This document shows positions 32,910 to 42,316 of a stretch of 64,000 bases of DNA, one piece after another. Positions within the stretch are counted from its first letter, which is position 1. Each line of letters opens with the position of its first letter. Under the pieces are notes generated by a model that was not told where the DNA came from, did no database searches, and worked only from the letters and a program-made list of their open reading frames with translations. The translations under genes and the position numbers were made by a program. The stretch lies in the NCBI RefSeq assembly GCF_900102195.1, contig NZ_FNBE01000006.1, forward strand, positions 1-64,000, read 5' to 3'. Origin of the DNA: Pseudonocardia oroxyli. Its GTDB lineage: Bacteria > Actinomycetota > Actinomycetes > Mycobacteriales > Pseudonocardiaceae.

Positions 32910-34433
32910 TCACGGTGCCGGGTCCACCTGGATGCGCTCGCCGACCCGCGTGACCCGCACCCGCCGCCCGACGACGGCCTCCCCCGGTTCCCCCGCGGGG
33001 CCGTCCGGGAAGAGCGTGAGCGTGCGGGCGCTGGCGGCGTCGCCCTCCGCGGTGCACCCCGCGATGCGGTCGCCGTCGTCGGTGAGCGCGATCAGGTAGG
33101 CCTGGGCGGGGTGGCCGTCCCGGTCGTACTCGACGGTCGCGGCCTCCACCGTGACCTCCCCCGCCGCGTCCACCAGGCGCGGGCCCGGCTCCGCCGCGTC
33201 GTGCGGGACGGGATCGCCGACGTACCCGTCGACGTGCGGTTCCGCCGCCAGGACGACGGCGTGCTGGCGCGTCAGGTACCCGCCGTTCGCGTGCACCAGC
33301 GCCGTCCGCGCGCCCGCCCGGATCCGGTGGGCGCAGGCGGCGAGCGAGTGCAGCGTGTAGCTCGACAGCGGCCCGCCGAAGGCCGAGTGGCCACCGGTCG
33401 CGCCCGCCGTCGCCTCGAGGGGCAGCCCGAGGTAGCGCGCCGCCAGCCGCGGGACGACCGGGAAACAGCAGTAGACGTCGACGAGGTCGAGCTCGTCGGC
33501 CGCGAGACCCGCCGCGGCGAGCGCCCGGTCGAACGTCGAGCACAGGGCGGGCGATCCCGCGAGGTCCGCGCGGCTCAGCACGTCCGCGGTGTCCGCGGCG
33601 CCCGCGCCGCCCCACACGTGCACCATCCGGTTCTCGGGCACCCCGTGCTCGCGGGCGGTCTCGACCGAGGTCACCAGTAGCGCCGCGGCCTGGTCGACCA
33701 GCGGCATCGCGTTCATCGCGAGCGGGTAGGGCTCGCAGATCATCCGGTTCTCGGGGCGGACCGAGGCGACCTCGGAGGCGTTGCGCACCAGGGGGTTCCA
33801 GGCGTACTCGTTCTCGGCCGCCACGCTGGAGAGCGCCGCGAACACCCCGGCGCCCGCCGCCATCGTCTCCGCCGGGCTCTCCCCCAGCGCGTGCCCGAGC
33901 GCCGTGTCGACCATCGGGTAGAAGCGCCGCGGCAGCGCGATCCCGGCGGCGAGCATCGCGGGCGAGCCCAGGTCGTCCGGCCCGATGGGGGCCGGACCGC
34001 CGGGGTCGGTGGTCCAGCCCAGGTCCGCTCCGGGGTCGACGCCCGCCCGGTCCAGCACGGTCGTCGACGCCGCCGCCTCGGCCCCCGCCACCAGCTCGAT
34101 CCGGGTCTCCCCGGCGGCGATCCGGGCGGCGGCGGCGTCGAGCAGCGCGGCGGGCTGGTGTCCGCCCACCGGTGCCGACTCCCGCCGCGCGGGCTCGGCG
34201 GCGAGCCGGTCGGCGAGCAGCCGCGGCAGGTCGTCGTAGGCCCAGCTGGCGGTGTGGGTCAGGGAGATCGCGTCGAGCTCGCGGAGCATCCGGGTGCCGC
34301 GGGCGTCCGCGGCGGCGGCCTGCACGGCGTCCGCGAGCAGGCGCAGCGGCTCGCGGGCCCCCGCCACGGTCCGGTCCCGGTTGCCACGCACCTGGCCGAT
34401 CCCGACCAGCACGGGCGATCTCTCCGGGAGCAC
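32910..34433 (-). CDS. thiolase-like acetyl-CoA acetyltransferase family protein
   Basis: A 507-residue protein of the SCP2-thiolase-like group, with an N-terminal SPVLVGIGQV, a long thiolase-fold body and HANGGYLTRQHAVVLAAEP near residue 380. A C-terminal OB-fold-like domain of about 90 residues (YDRDGHPAQAYLIALTDDGDRIAG) ends the protein. The usual nucleophile cysteine is not evident: GGHQPAALLDAAAARI stands where a Cys-containing motif is expected, so it may not be a true thiolase. The GTG start at 34433 lies 6 nt after TAGGTT, suggesting a leaderless mRNA. It is divergent from the response regulator. Confidence 0.75.
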   Translation of the reverse strand: MLPERSPVLVGIGQVRGNRDRTVAGAREPLRLLADAVQAAAADARGTRMLRELDAISLTHTASWAYDDLPRLLADRLAAEPARRESAPVGGHQPAALLDAAAARIAAGETRIELVAGAEAAASTTVLDRAGVDPGADLGWTTDPGGPAPIGPDDLGSPAMLAAGIALPRRFYPMVDTALGHALGESPAETMAAGAGVFAALSSVAAENEYAWNPLVRNASEVASVRPENRMICEPYPLAMNAMPLVDQAAALLVTSVETAREHGVPENRMVHVWGGAGAADTADVLSRADLAGSPALCSTFDRALAAAGLAADELDLVDVYCCFPVVPRLAARYLGLPLEATAGATGGHSAFGGPLSSYTLHSLAACAHRIRAGARTALVHANGGYLTRQHAVVLAAEPHVDGYVGDPVPHDAAEPGPRLVDAAGEVTVEAATVEYDRDGHPAQAYLIALTDDGDRIAGCTAEGDAASARTLTLFPDGPAGEPGEAVVGRRVRVTRVGERIQVDPAP

Positions 34434-34481
34434 CGGCGAAACCTAGTACAGCGCGGCGGCGCCGCGGCCGGTCACCCCGTC

Positions 34482-34525
34482 CACAGCCGATGCACAGGAG
34501 ACGCTCACCGCCACCACAGCGGTCG
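34482..34525 (+). promoter_or_regulatory. PhoP-box-like array 1 (four 11-bp units) before the response regulator
   Basis: Units CACAGCCGATG, CACAGGAGACG, CTCACCGCCAC and CACAGCGGTCG begin at 34482, 34493, 34504 and 34515, exactly one helical turn apart. The first pair fits CACAGC-N5-CACAG, that is the known mycobacterial PhoP box (TCACAGC-N4-TCACAGC). It ends 16 bp before the regulator's ATG, so autoregulation is likely. Confidence 0.8.
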
Positions 34526-34541
34526 GGGGCACGCTCCTATC

Positions 34542-35285
<744 letters not shown>

Positions 35286-35289
35286 CGGC

Positions 35290-36726
35290 ATGACGCTGCG
35301 CGCCCGGACGCTGCGCGCCCGGCTGGTGGCGACGGTCCTGCTGCTGCTCGCGCTGGTCGGCGCCGTGATCGGGGTGGCGACCACACTGGCGTTGCGCGGT
35401 TTCCTCTACGGACAGCTCGACGCCGAGGTCCTCAGCGCCGCCAGCCGGTTCGCCGTGTCGCGCAGCCAGCCCGCCCCGCCGGGGGCGCCGACGGACTTCC
35501 TCGGTCCCGCGCAGCGTCCGCGCACGGTCGGCGCGGTCGTCGTGGGAGACACCGTGCAGGACGCGGCGGTCACCGACCGGCGCGGCTCGTCCAGCCCGGT
35601 GTCGGCGGCGGACCAGGCGGTGCTCGCCGCCGTCTCCCCCGGTCCGTACCCGCGGACGGTCGACCTGTCGCTGGGTGCGTACCGCGTGGTGGCGCTCACC
35701 ACCGCCGACGGGGTCCTGGTGGTGGGGCAGCCCGCCGAGCAGGTCACGGACGTGGTGAACCGGCTGGTGGTGATCGAGCTGATCGTGATCGGGGTGGCCC
35801 TCGCGGGCGCCGCGGCGGTCGGTCTGGTCGTGGTGCGCCGGGAGCTCCGCCCGCTGGAGGAGGTGGCGGGCATCGCCGCCGCGGTGTCCACGATGGAGCT
35901 GGACTCCGGGGAGGTGGACCTGGCCACCCGGGTCCCCGAGCCCGACGACCGGACCGAGGTCGGTCAGGTCGGGGTCGCGCTGAACCGCATGCTGGACAAC
36001 GTCTCCGGTGCGCTCGACGCCCGTCAGGAGAGCGAGACCCGGCTGCGTCGCTTCGTCGCGGACGCCAGCCACGAGCTGCGTACCCCGCTCGCCGCCATCC
36101 GCGGGTACGCCGAGCTGAGCCTGCGCGACCCGGCGGGCTCGGCGTACCCACTGGCGCGCATCACCTCCCAGGCCGAGCGGATGTCCGCCCTGGTCGAGGA
36201 CCTGCTGCTGCTCGCCCGGCTGGACGCGGGCAGGCCGCTAGAACGCACCGAGGTCGACCTGACCCGCCTCGTGCTCGACGCCGTCTCCGACGCCCACGCC
36301 GCGGGGCGCACCCACCGCTGGGAGCTCGACCTCCCCGACGAGCCGGTGACCGTGACCGGGGACGCCTCCCGGCTCACCCAGGTGCTCACGAACCTGCTCG
36401 CCAACGCCCGCACCCACACCCCCGCGGGCACCCACGTCACGGTCGGCCTGCGCCCGGGCGCGGTGGTGACGGTCTCCGACACCGGCCCCGGCATCCCCGC
36501 CGACCTGGCCCCGCACGTCTTCGAACGCTTCGCCCGCGGCTCGGCGGGCCGGGCCCGGGCCGGCAACGACACCCCCGGCACCGGTCTGGGCCTGGCCATC
36601 GTCGACGCGGTGGTGGCCGCCCACGGCGGCACGGTGCAGCTGACCAGCCGCCCCGGCCACACCGCGTTCACCGTCCGCCTCCCGATGTCCGACTCGCGTG
36701 TCGAGAGTGGGGGACTCGCGGGATAG
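35290..36726 (+). CDS. sensor histidine kinase partner of the PhoP-like regulator
   Basis: A 478-residue membrane kinase. TM1 is about residues 12-35, with an extracytoplasmic sensor of about 120 residues, TM2 about 157-180, then HAMP. HisKA has the phospho-acceptor His261 in DASHELRTPLAAIRGYAEL. HATPase_c has its N-box NLLANARTH, G1 DTGPGIP and G2 GTGLGLAIV. It would phosphorylate the regulator encoded 4 bp upstream. The sensor domain contains a Pro-rich stretch (RSQPAPPGAPTDF) and no recognisable ligand domain; the signal is unknown. Confidence 0.94.
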   Translation: MTLRARTLRARLVATVLLLLALVGAVIGVATTLALRGFLYGQLDAEVLSAASRFAVSRSQPAPPGAPTDFLGPAQRPRTVGAVVVGDTVQDAAVTDRRGSSSPVSAADQAVLAAVSPGPYPRTVDLSLGAYRVVALTTADGVLVVGQPAEQVTDVVNRLVVIELIVIGVALAGAAAVGLVVVRRELRPLEEVAGIAAAVSTMELDSGEVDLATRVPEPDDRTEVGQVGVALNRMLDNVSGALDARQESETRLRRFVADASHELRTPLAAIRGYAELSLRDPAGSAYPLARITSQAERMSALVEDLLLLARLDAGRPLERTEVDLTRLVLDAVSDAHAAGRTHRWELDLPDEPVTVTGDASRLTQVLTNLLANARTHTPAGTHVTVGLRPGAVVTVSDTGPGIPADLAPHVFERFARGSAGRARAGNDTPGTGLGLAIVDAVVAAHGGTVQLTSRPGHTAFTVRLPMSDSRVESGGLAG

Positions 36727-36730
36727 GACG

Positions 36731-36774
36731 CACAGCCGCCGCACAGGTGGAGCACCGTCGGGGCACAGCGGGCC
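36731..36774 (+). promoter_or_regulatory. PhoP-box-like array 2 before the first GT39 gene
   Basis: Units CACAGCCGCCG, CACAGGTGGAG, CACCGTCGGGG and CACAGCGGGCC start at 36731, 36742, 36753 and 36764. This is the same four-unit, 11-bp spacing and the same order of variants as array 1. It lies between the kinase stop (36726) and the GTG at 36792 of the glycosyltransferase. Confidence 0.8.
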
Positions 36775-36791
36775 CGGCCAGGGTCGTCCGT

Positions 36792-38774
36792 GTGACGAGC
36801 ACTCTCTCCCGGCCGACCGCCCCCGACACCCCGGCGCCGCCGTCGCGCGGCCGGGCTCTGGAGCGGGCCTCGGTCGCCGCACTGCTGATCGGCACGGGGG
36901 TCCTCTACCTGGTGAACCTCGCGGCCTCGGGGTGGGCGAACGCCTTCTACTCCGCGGCCGCACAGGCGGGCGGGGAGAACTGGGAGGCGTGGTTCTTCGG
37001 GTCCTCGGACGCCGCGAACTCGATCACCGTCGACAAGACCCCCGCGGCGCTGTGGGTCACCGGGCTCGCGGTCCGGGTCTTCGGGCTGAGCAGCTGGAGC
37101 ATCCTGGTGCCCCAGGCGCTCATGGGGATCGGCGCCGTCGCCCTGCTGTACACGACGGTCCGGCGCACGTCGGGACACGCCGCGGGGCTGCTCGCGGGCG
37201 CGGTGCTCGCGCTGACCCCGGTCGCGACGTTGATCTTCCGGTTCAACAATCCCGATGCCCTGTTGGTCCTGCTCCTGGTGGCCGCGGTCTGGGCGACGCT
37301 GCGGGGCCTGGAGCACGGCCGGGGCCGCTGGCTCCTGCTCGCCGGGGTGTTCCTGGGCCTCGGCTTCCTCACCAAGATGCTGCAGGCCTGGCTGATCGTC
37401 CCGGTCCTGGCGGCGGTGTGGCTGGTGGCCGCCCCGACGGGGATCGGACGGCGCGTCCGGGACGTGCTGCTCGCCGGCCTCGCGATGGTCGTGAGCGCCG
37501 GCTGGTGGGTGCTGGTCGTGGAGCTGTGGCCCGCCGGGTCGCGGCCGTACATCGGCGGGTCGCAGCACGACTCGGTGCTCGAGCTCGTGTGGGGCTACAA
37601 CGGCCTCGGGCGGCTGACGGGCGACGAGACCGGCAGCGTCGGCGGCGGCGCGGGGGGCGGGTGGGGACAGACCGGGCTCACCCGGCTGTTCGGGTCCGAG
37701 ATGGGGTCGGAGGCGTCCTGGCTGCTGCCGACGGCGCTGATCCTGCTGGCCACGCTCGTCTGGTTGACCTGGCGGCGGCCCCGCACCGACCGGCTGCGGG
37801 CCGCGGTGCTCGCCTGGGGCGGCTGGTTGCTGGTCACCGGGCTGCTGTTCAGCTACATGGCCGGGATCATCCACCCGTACTACACGGTGGCCCTGGCGCC
37901 CGCGATCGCCGCGCTCGTCGGGATCGGGGCGGTGGAGCTGTGGCGGGTCCGGGACCGGGCGGCGCCACGGGTGCTGCTGGCCGCCTCCGTGGCGGCCGCC
38001 GCGGTGTGGGGCGCCGTCCTGCTGGGCTCCTGGCAGCCCTGGCTGAGCTGGACGTCCCTGGCGCTGGGCCTCGCTGCCGCCTGCGCGCTGCTCGGCGTGC
38101 ACCGGCTCCCCCGGCTCCTCACCGCAGGTGTGGTGACGGTCGCGGTCCTCGCCTCGCTGGCGGGCTCCGCGGCCTGGTCGATCGCCACCGCGGCCGAGCC
38201 GCACACCGGGGCCATCCCCAGCGCAGGGGCGGCGAGCGCCGCCCGCGCCGGGTTCGGCGGACCCGGCGGACCCGGCGGGTTCGGCGGGTTCGGCGGGCGG
38301 CCGGGCGGCGCGCTGCGCGGCGGCGGTCTCGGGGGCGGGCCGGGTGGTCTCCCCGGCGGCCCCGCCCGGGGCGGTGGCCGCGCGCCGGGGGGCGGGTTCG
38401 CGGGCCTCCTCGGCACCACCACCCCGTCCGCGCAGGTCACGGCTCTGCTCGAGGAGAACGCGGCGGACTACACCTGGGTCGCCGCCGCCGTCGGGTCGAA
38501 CACCGCGGCGGGCTACCAGCTGGCCACCGGGAGCCCGGTCATGGCGGTCGGCGGCTTCAACGGCACGGACCCCTCGCCCACGCTCGCGCAGTTCCAGCAG
38601 GACGTCTCGCGGGGCGAGATCCACTGGTTCGTCGGCGGCGCGATCATGGGCGGCACCGCGACGGGTGGCAGCGACGCCGCGGCCCGCATCGCCGAGTGGG
38701 TGCAGCAGAACTTCGCCGCGACGACCGTCGACGGCGTCACCCTCTACGACCTGAGCGGCGGCACCACCGCCTGA
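36792..38774 (+). CDS. GT39-like polytopic glycosyltransferase (ArnT/PMT type), copy 1
   Basis: A 660-residue membrane enzyme with the GT-C layout. The first helix is VAALLIGTGVLYLVNLA, and the first outside loop holds the catalytic-type acidic pair region (SITVDKTPAALWV). About ten further helices follow. A Gly-rich outside loop (about 275-295) and a long Gly/Pro-rich linker (about 480-540) lead to a C-terminal soluble domain (YTWVAAAVGSNTAAGYQLATG; AVGGFNGTDPSPTLAQFQQ). GT39 enzymes transfer a sugar from polyprenyl phosphate to an outside acceptor. The GTG at 36792 matches the paralogue's start; a GTG at 36747 would lie inside the regulatory array. Confidence 0.88.
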   Translation: MTSTLSRPTAPDTPAPPSRGRALERASVAALLIGTGVLYLVNLAASGWANAFYSAAAQAGGENWEAWFFGSSDAANSITVDKTPAALWVTGLAVRVFGLSSWSILVPQALMGIGAVALLYTTVRRTSGHAAGLLAGAVLALTPVATLIFRFNNPDALLVLLLVAAVWATLRGLEHGRGRWLLLAGVFLGLGFLTKMLQAWLIVPVLAAVWLVAAPTGIGRRVRDVLLAGLAMVVSAGWWVLVVELWPAGSRPYIGGSQHDSVLELVWGYNGLGRLTGDETGSVGGGAGGGWGQTGLTRLFGSEMGSEASWLLPTALILLATLVWLTWRRPRTDRLRAAVLAWGGWLLVTGLLFSYMAGIIHPYYTVALAPAIAALVGIGAVELWRVRDRAAPRVLLAASVAAAAVWGAVLLGSWQPWLSWTSLALGLAAACALLGVHRLPRLLTAGVVTVAVLASLAGSAAWSIATAAEPHTGAIPSAGAASAARAGFGGPGGPGGFGGFGGRPGGALRGGGLGGGPGGLPGGPARGGGRAPGGGFAGLLGTTTPSAQVTALLEENAADYTWVAAAVGSNTAAGYQLATGSPVMAVGGFNGTDPSPTLAQFQQDVSRGEIHWFVGGAIMGGTATGGSDAAARIAEWVQQNFAATTVDGVTLYDLSGGTTA

Positions 38775-38805
38775 CGCCTGCGCCCGAGGACCATCGGCAA
38801 GGAGA

Positions 38806-38835
38806 CCGGCCCGCGCCCACCAGGGCACGGGCCGG
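38806..38835 (+). terminator. hairpin after the first GT39 gene
   Basis: CCGGCCCG (38806-38813) and CGGGCCGG (38828-38835) flank an inner GCCC/GGGC stem with an ACCA loop, one mismatch apart. It lies 31 bp after the stop and has no U-tract, as is usual in high-G+C actinobacteria. It separates the first GT39 gene from the next array-driven promoter. Confidence 0.6.
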
Positions 38836-38869
38836 CCGTCGTGCGCGGCGACCCCCGGGGCCCGCCGTT

Positions 38870-38913
38870 CACAGCCGGCGCACAGGCGGGTCCCACGGCC
38901 CGGACAGCGAGGG
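38870..38913 (+). promoter_or_regulatory. PhoP-box-like array 3 before the GT2-GtrA gene
   Basis: Units CACAGCCGGCG, CACAGGCGGGT, CCCACGGCCCG and GACAGCGAGGG start at 38870, 38881, 38892 and 38903, preserving the 11-bp period and unit order of arrays 1 and 2. The first pair reads TCACAGC-N4-GCACAGG. It ends 17 bp before the ATG of the GT2-GtrA gene. Confidence 0.78.
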
Positions 38914-38930
38914 CCGGAACCGTGATCGTC

Positions 38931-40214
38931 ATGAGCCCAGCCACCACCGAGCCCGCAGACCCGACCAGGTCTCCCGGGCGGGGCGGCCGCGTCGTGCTGG
39001 ACATCGTCGTCCCCGTCTACAACGAGGAGGCGGACCTCGAGCGGTCGGTGCGCCGCCTGCACGCCCACCTCCGCGCCACGTTCCCCTACACGTTCCGGAT
39101 CACGGTGGCGGACAACGCCTCCACCGACTCCACGCCGCAGATCGCCGCCCGGCTCGCCGCCGAGATCCCCGAGGTCCGGCCGACCCGGCTGGAGCAGAAG
39201 GGGCGGGGACGGGCGCTGCAGACCGCGTGGTCGGCGTCGGACGCCGAGGTCCTCGCCTACTGCGACGTCGACCTGTCCACCGACCTCGACGCCGTCCTGC
39301 CGCTGGTGGCGCCGTTGATCTCGGGACACTCCGACCTGGCGATCGGCACCCGGCTCGGCCGCGGCTCGCGGGTGGTCCGCGGGGCCAAGCGCGAGTTCGT
39401 CTCCCGCTGCTACAACCTGATCCTGCGCAGCACCCTCGCGGCCGGGTTCTCCGACGCGCAATGCGGGTTCAAGGCGATCCGGGCGGACGTCGCACGCCGG
39501 CTGCTCCCCCTCGTCGAGGACACCGGCTGGTTCTTCGACACCGAGCTGCTGGTGCTGGCCGAGCGCGCGGGCCTGCGGATCCACGAGGTCCCCGTGGACT
39601 GGGTCGACGACCCGAACTCCACGGTGGACATCGTGGCGACGGCGGTCGCGGACCTGAAGGGGGTGTGGCGCGTCGGACGGGCGCTGGCCGCGGGCACGCT
39701 GCCGATCGCCGACGTCCGCGCCCAGCTCGGGCGCGCCCCCCTGCAACCGGACGTCGCCGGTGTCCCGAAGGGCCTGCCGACCCAGCTGGTCCGGTTCGCC
39801 GCCATCGGCATCGCCAGCACGCTCGCGAACCTGCTGCTGTTCCTGCTGTTCCGGACCTTCGCGGGCCCGATCGCCGCGAACGTGGCGGCGCTGCTGCTCA
39901 CCACGATCGCCAACACCGCGGCCAACCGCCGTCTGACCTTCGGCGTGCGCGGGCGCGCGGGCGCGGCGAGACACCAGGTCCAGGGGCTGATCGTGTTCGG
40001 CCTCGCGCTGGGCCTGACGACCGGTGCGCTCGCCCTGCTCGGCGCCCTGCTCCCGGACGCCCACCAGGCCGTCGAGGTCGCCGCGATCGTCGCGGCGAAC
40101 CTGGTCGCCACCGTGTTGCGGTTCGTCCTGTTCCGCGCCTGGGTGTTCCGGCCCCGAGCCGCGGCGGGCACCGCGGCCGCGGCGACACCCACCACTACCC
40201 GCATCGCCGCCTGA
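38931..40214 (+). CDS. GT2 glycosyltransferase fused to a GtrA membrane domain
   Basis: A 427-residue protein. The N-terminal GT2 domain (about 20-250) has DIVVPVYNEEADLERSV, ADNASTDSTP and the metal motif DVDLSTD. A GtrA-type four-helix domain (about 285-410: LVRFAAIGIASTLANLLLFLLF; NVAALLLTTIANTAANRRLTF) follows. It is expected to charge polyprenyl phosphate with a sugar (as polyprenyl-phosphate mannose or glucose synthases do) and to flip or present it. The two flanking GT39 enzymes would use the product outside. The ATG at 38931 is chosen. The second GT39 gene follows 10 bp later, in one operon. Confidence 0.92.
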   Translation: MSPATTEPADPTRSPGRGGRVVLDIVVPVYNEEADLERSVRRLHAHLRATFPYTFRITVADNASTDSTPQIAARLAAEIPEVRPTRLEQKGRGRALQTAWSASDAEVLAYCDVDLSTDLDAVLPLVAPLISGHSDLAIGTRLGRGSRVVRGAKREFVSRCYNLILRSTLAAGFSDAQCGFKAIRADVARRLLPLVEDTGWFFDTELLVLAERAGLRIHEVPVDWVDDPNSTVDIVATAVADLKGVWRVGRALAAGTLPIADVRAQLGRAPLQPDVAGVPKGLPTQLVRFAAIGIASTLANLLLFLLFRTFAGPIAANVAALLLTTIANTAANRRLTFGVRGRAGAARHQVQGLIVFGLALGLTTGALALLGALLPDAHQAVEVAAIVAANLVATVLRFVLFRAWVFRPRAAAGTAAAATPTTTRIAA

Positions 40215-40224
40215 GAGGACCTCG

Positions 40225-42270
40225 TTGACCGCCACCCTGGCCACCCGGCCCGTCCACGGACCCTCCCCGCACGAGCCCCGCGCCACCCGCGGCCACCGCT
40301 GGGCGGTCGCCGCGCTGCTCGTCGGCACCGCCGTGCTCTACCTCCAGAACCTCGCGGCCTCGGGGTTCGCGAACTCGTTCTACGCCGCCGCCGCGCAGGC
40401 CGGGACGCAGGACTGGACCGCGTTCTTCTTCGGTTCGCTCGACCCGGGCAACGCGATCACCGTCGACAAGCCGCCCGCCGCGCTGTGGGTCATGGCGCTC
40501 TCGGGACGGATCTTCGGGTTCAGCTCGTGGAGCATGCTCGCACCGCAGGCGCTCATGGCCGTGGCCGCGGTGTGGGTGCTGTACTGCGCGGTCAAGCGGG
40601 TCGCGGGCCTGGGCGCCGGACTGCTGGCGGGGACCGTGCTCGCGCTGACCCCCGTCGCGGTCCTCATGTTCCGCTTCAACAACCCCGACGCCTTGTTGGT
40701 GCTGCTCCTGGTTCTGGCCGGGTACACGACGGTGCGGGCGCTCGAGAAGGCCTCCTGGCGGTGGCTGCTGCTGACCGGACTGGTGCTCGGGTTCGCGTTC
40801 CTCACGAAGATGCTCCAGGCCTTCCTGGTCGTACCCGGCTTCGCGCTGGCCTACCTGTGGGCGGCGCCGACGACCGTGGGCAGGCGGATCCGGGACGTGC
40901 TGGTCGCGGGCGTCGGGATCGTGGTCGGCGCGGGCTGGTGGCTCGCCGCGGTGGCCCTGTGGCCCGTCGGGTCCCGGCCCTACATCGGCGGCTCCACCGA
41001 CAACTCCCCGCTCGAGCTGGCCTTCGGCTACAACGGCCTCGGTCGGATCTTCGGTGGGGAGGGCGACCGTGGCGGGGCGGGCCCCGCCGCCGCCGGCGAG
41101 CAGGCCGGGGGCTTCGGTGGCGGCTTCGGTGGCGGCTTCGGTGGGGGCATGTTCGGTGGCCAGCCCGGCCTCGGTCGGCTGTTCACCACGTCGTTCGGCA
41201 CCCAGATCTCGTGGCTGCTACCGGCCGCGCTGATCCTGGCGGTCGCCGCGTTCGTCCTGACCCGGCGGGCGCCGCGGACCGACGCCCTGCGGGCGTCGCT
41301 GCTGGTCTGGGGCGGCTGGACCGTCGTGACCGCGCTCGTGTTCAGCTTCATGAGCGGCACCATCCACCCCTACTACTCGGTGGCGCTCGCCCCCGGGATC
41401 GCGGCGCTCGTCGCGCTCGGCGGCCGCGAGGCCTGGCGGGCCCGCGACACCGGGCTCGGCCGCGCCACCCCGGCCGTGGCGACCGCGGTGACCGCGGTGT
41501 GGGCCTTCGTCATGCTCGGCTGGTCCCCGGCCTTCCTGCCCTGGCTGCGGTGGGTCGTGCTGGTCGCCGGGCTGGTCGTGGCCCTCGCGTTCCTGGTCCC
41601 GATCGGGCGGTGGCGCTGGGCGGGCGTCGTCGCCGGCGCGGCGGTGGTGGTCGGTCTGCTGGCGCCGACGGCCTCCGCCGCCGTCACCGCGGGGACGGCC
41701 CACACCGGGTCCATCCCCTCTGCGGGACCGGCCGTCGAGGACAGCGGGGTCACCGGGGCGGCCGGTGGGCCGGGCGGGGCGTGGCGCGGGCCCCGCGCCG
41801 GTGGCGCCGAGGCACAGGGGGTGCCGGAGGGCGGTCCGGTCGACCTCCCCGGTTTCCCCGGCGGCGTCGGTGACATCGGCGGCTTCGGGGGCGGCTTCGG
41901 GGGCTTCGGCGGACCAGGCGGCGCCGAGACCGTCGATCCCGACCTCGTCACGCTGCTGCAGAACGCGGGCACCCGCTGGGCCGCCGCGACGAGCGGCTCC
42001 CAGGGCGCGGCCGCGATGGAGCTCGCCTCGGGCGCCTCGGTGATGGCCATGGGCGGGTTCACCGGCTCCGATCCCTACCCGACGCTGCCGCAGTTCCAGC
42101 AGTACGTGGCGAACGGCGAGATCCACTACTTCGTCGGTGGGGGGACGGGCGGCGGTCCGGGCGGGCGCGGCGGGGTCTCCGCGGAGATCACCACCTGGGT
42201 CGAGCAGCACTTCACCGCGCAGACCGTCGGCGGCCGGACCGTCTACGACCTGACCGCCCCGACGGGCTGA
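40225..42270 (+). CDS. GT39-like polytopic glycosyltransferase, copy 2
   Basis: A 681-residue paralogue of the enzyme at 36792, sharing LYLQNLAASGFANSFYAAAAQAG, AITVDKPPAALWVM, RFNNPDALLVLLLVL, LTKMLQAFLVVPGF and the C-terminal domain (MAMGGFTGSDPYPTLPQFQQYV). The Gly-rich outside loop is longer and built of a repeated GGFG unit (about 292-312). The start is TTG, following GAGAGGA. It lies in the operon of the GT2-GtrA gene. The acceptor could be a protein or wall glycan. Confidence 0.88.
   Translation: MTATLATRPVHGPSPHEPRATRGHRWAVAALLVGTAVLYLQNLAASGFANSFYAAAAQAGTQDWTAFFFGSLDPGNAITVDKPPAALWVMALSGRIFGFSSWSMLAPQALMAVAAVWVLYCAVKRVAGLGAGLLAGTVLALTPVAVLMFRFNNPDALLVLLLVLAGYTTVRALEKASWRWLLLTGLVLGFAFLTKMLQAFLVVPGFALAYLWAAPTTVGRRIRDVLVAGVGIVVGAGWWLAAVALWPVGSRPYIGGSTDNSPLELAFGYNGLGRIFGGEGDRGGAGPAAAGEQAGGFGGGFGGGFGGGMFGGQPGLGRLFTTSFGTQISWLLPAALILAVAAFVLTRRAPRTDALRASLLVWGGWTVVTALVFSFMSGTIHPYYSVALAPGIAALVALGGREAWRARDTGLGRATPAVATAVTAVWAFVMLGWSPAFLPWLRWVVLVAGLVVALAFLVPIGRWRWAGVVAGAAVVVGLLAPTASAAVTAGTAHTGSIPSAGPAVEDSGVTGAAGGPGGAWRGPRAGGAEAQGVPEGGPVDLPGFPGGVGDIGGFGGGFGGFGGPGGAETVDPDLVTLLQNAGTRWAAATSGSQGAAAMELASGASVMAMGGFTGSDPYPTLPQFQQYVANGEIHYFVGGGTGGGPGGRGGVSAEITTWVEQHFTAQTVGGRTVYDLTAPTG
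41110..41145 (+). repeat. 12-bp tandem repeat encoding GGFG
   Basis: About three near-identical copies of GGCTTCGGTGGC lie in frame in the second GT39 gene and encode GGFGGGFGGGFG in an outside loop. Units of a similar type, 9 bp long, encode GGFGGFGG in the first GT39 gene near 38270-38300. Confidence 0.8.
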
Positions 42271-42316
42271 CCCGACCGGCGGGTGATCACGGCCGGGTCC
42301 ACCCCCGCGTGGTGTG

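Noticed and set aside
36747-36791. GTG at 36747 as start of the first GT39 protein
   Set aside because: It falls inside the four-unit regulatory array and lacks a ribosome-binding site; the GTG at 36792 aligns with the start of the paralogue.
36024-40328. A 1434-codon open frame on the minus strand across the kinase and glycosyltransferase genes
   Set aside because: It is antisense to four well-supported genes and encodes Arg/Pro/Gly/Gln-rich low-complexity sequence, the usual shadow of high-G+C coding DNA.
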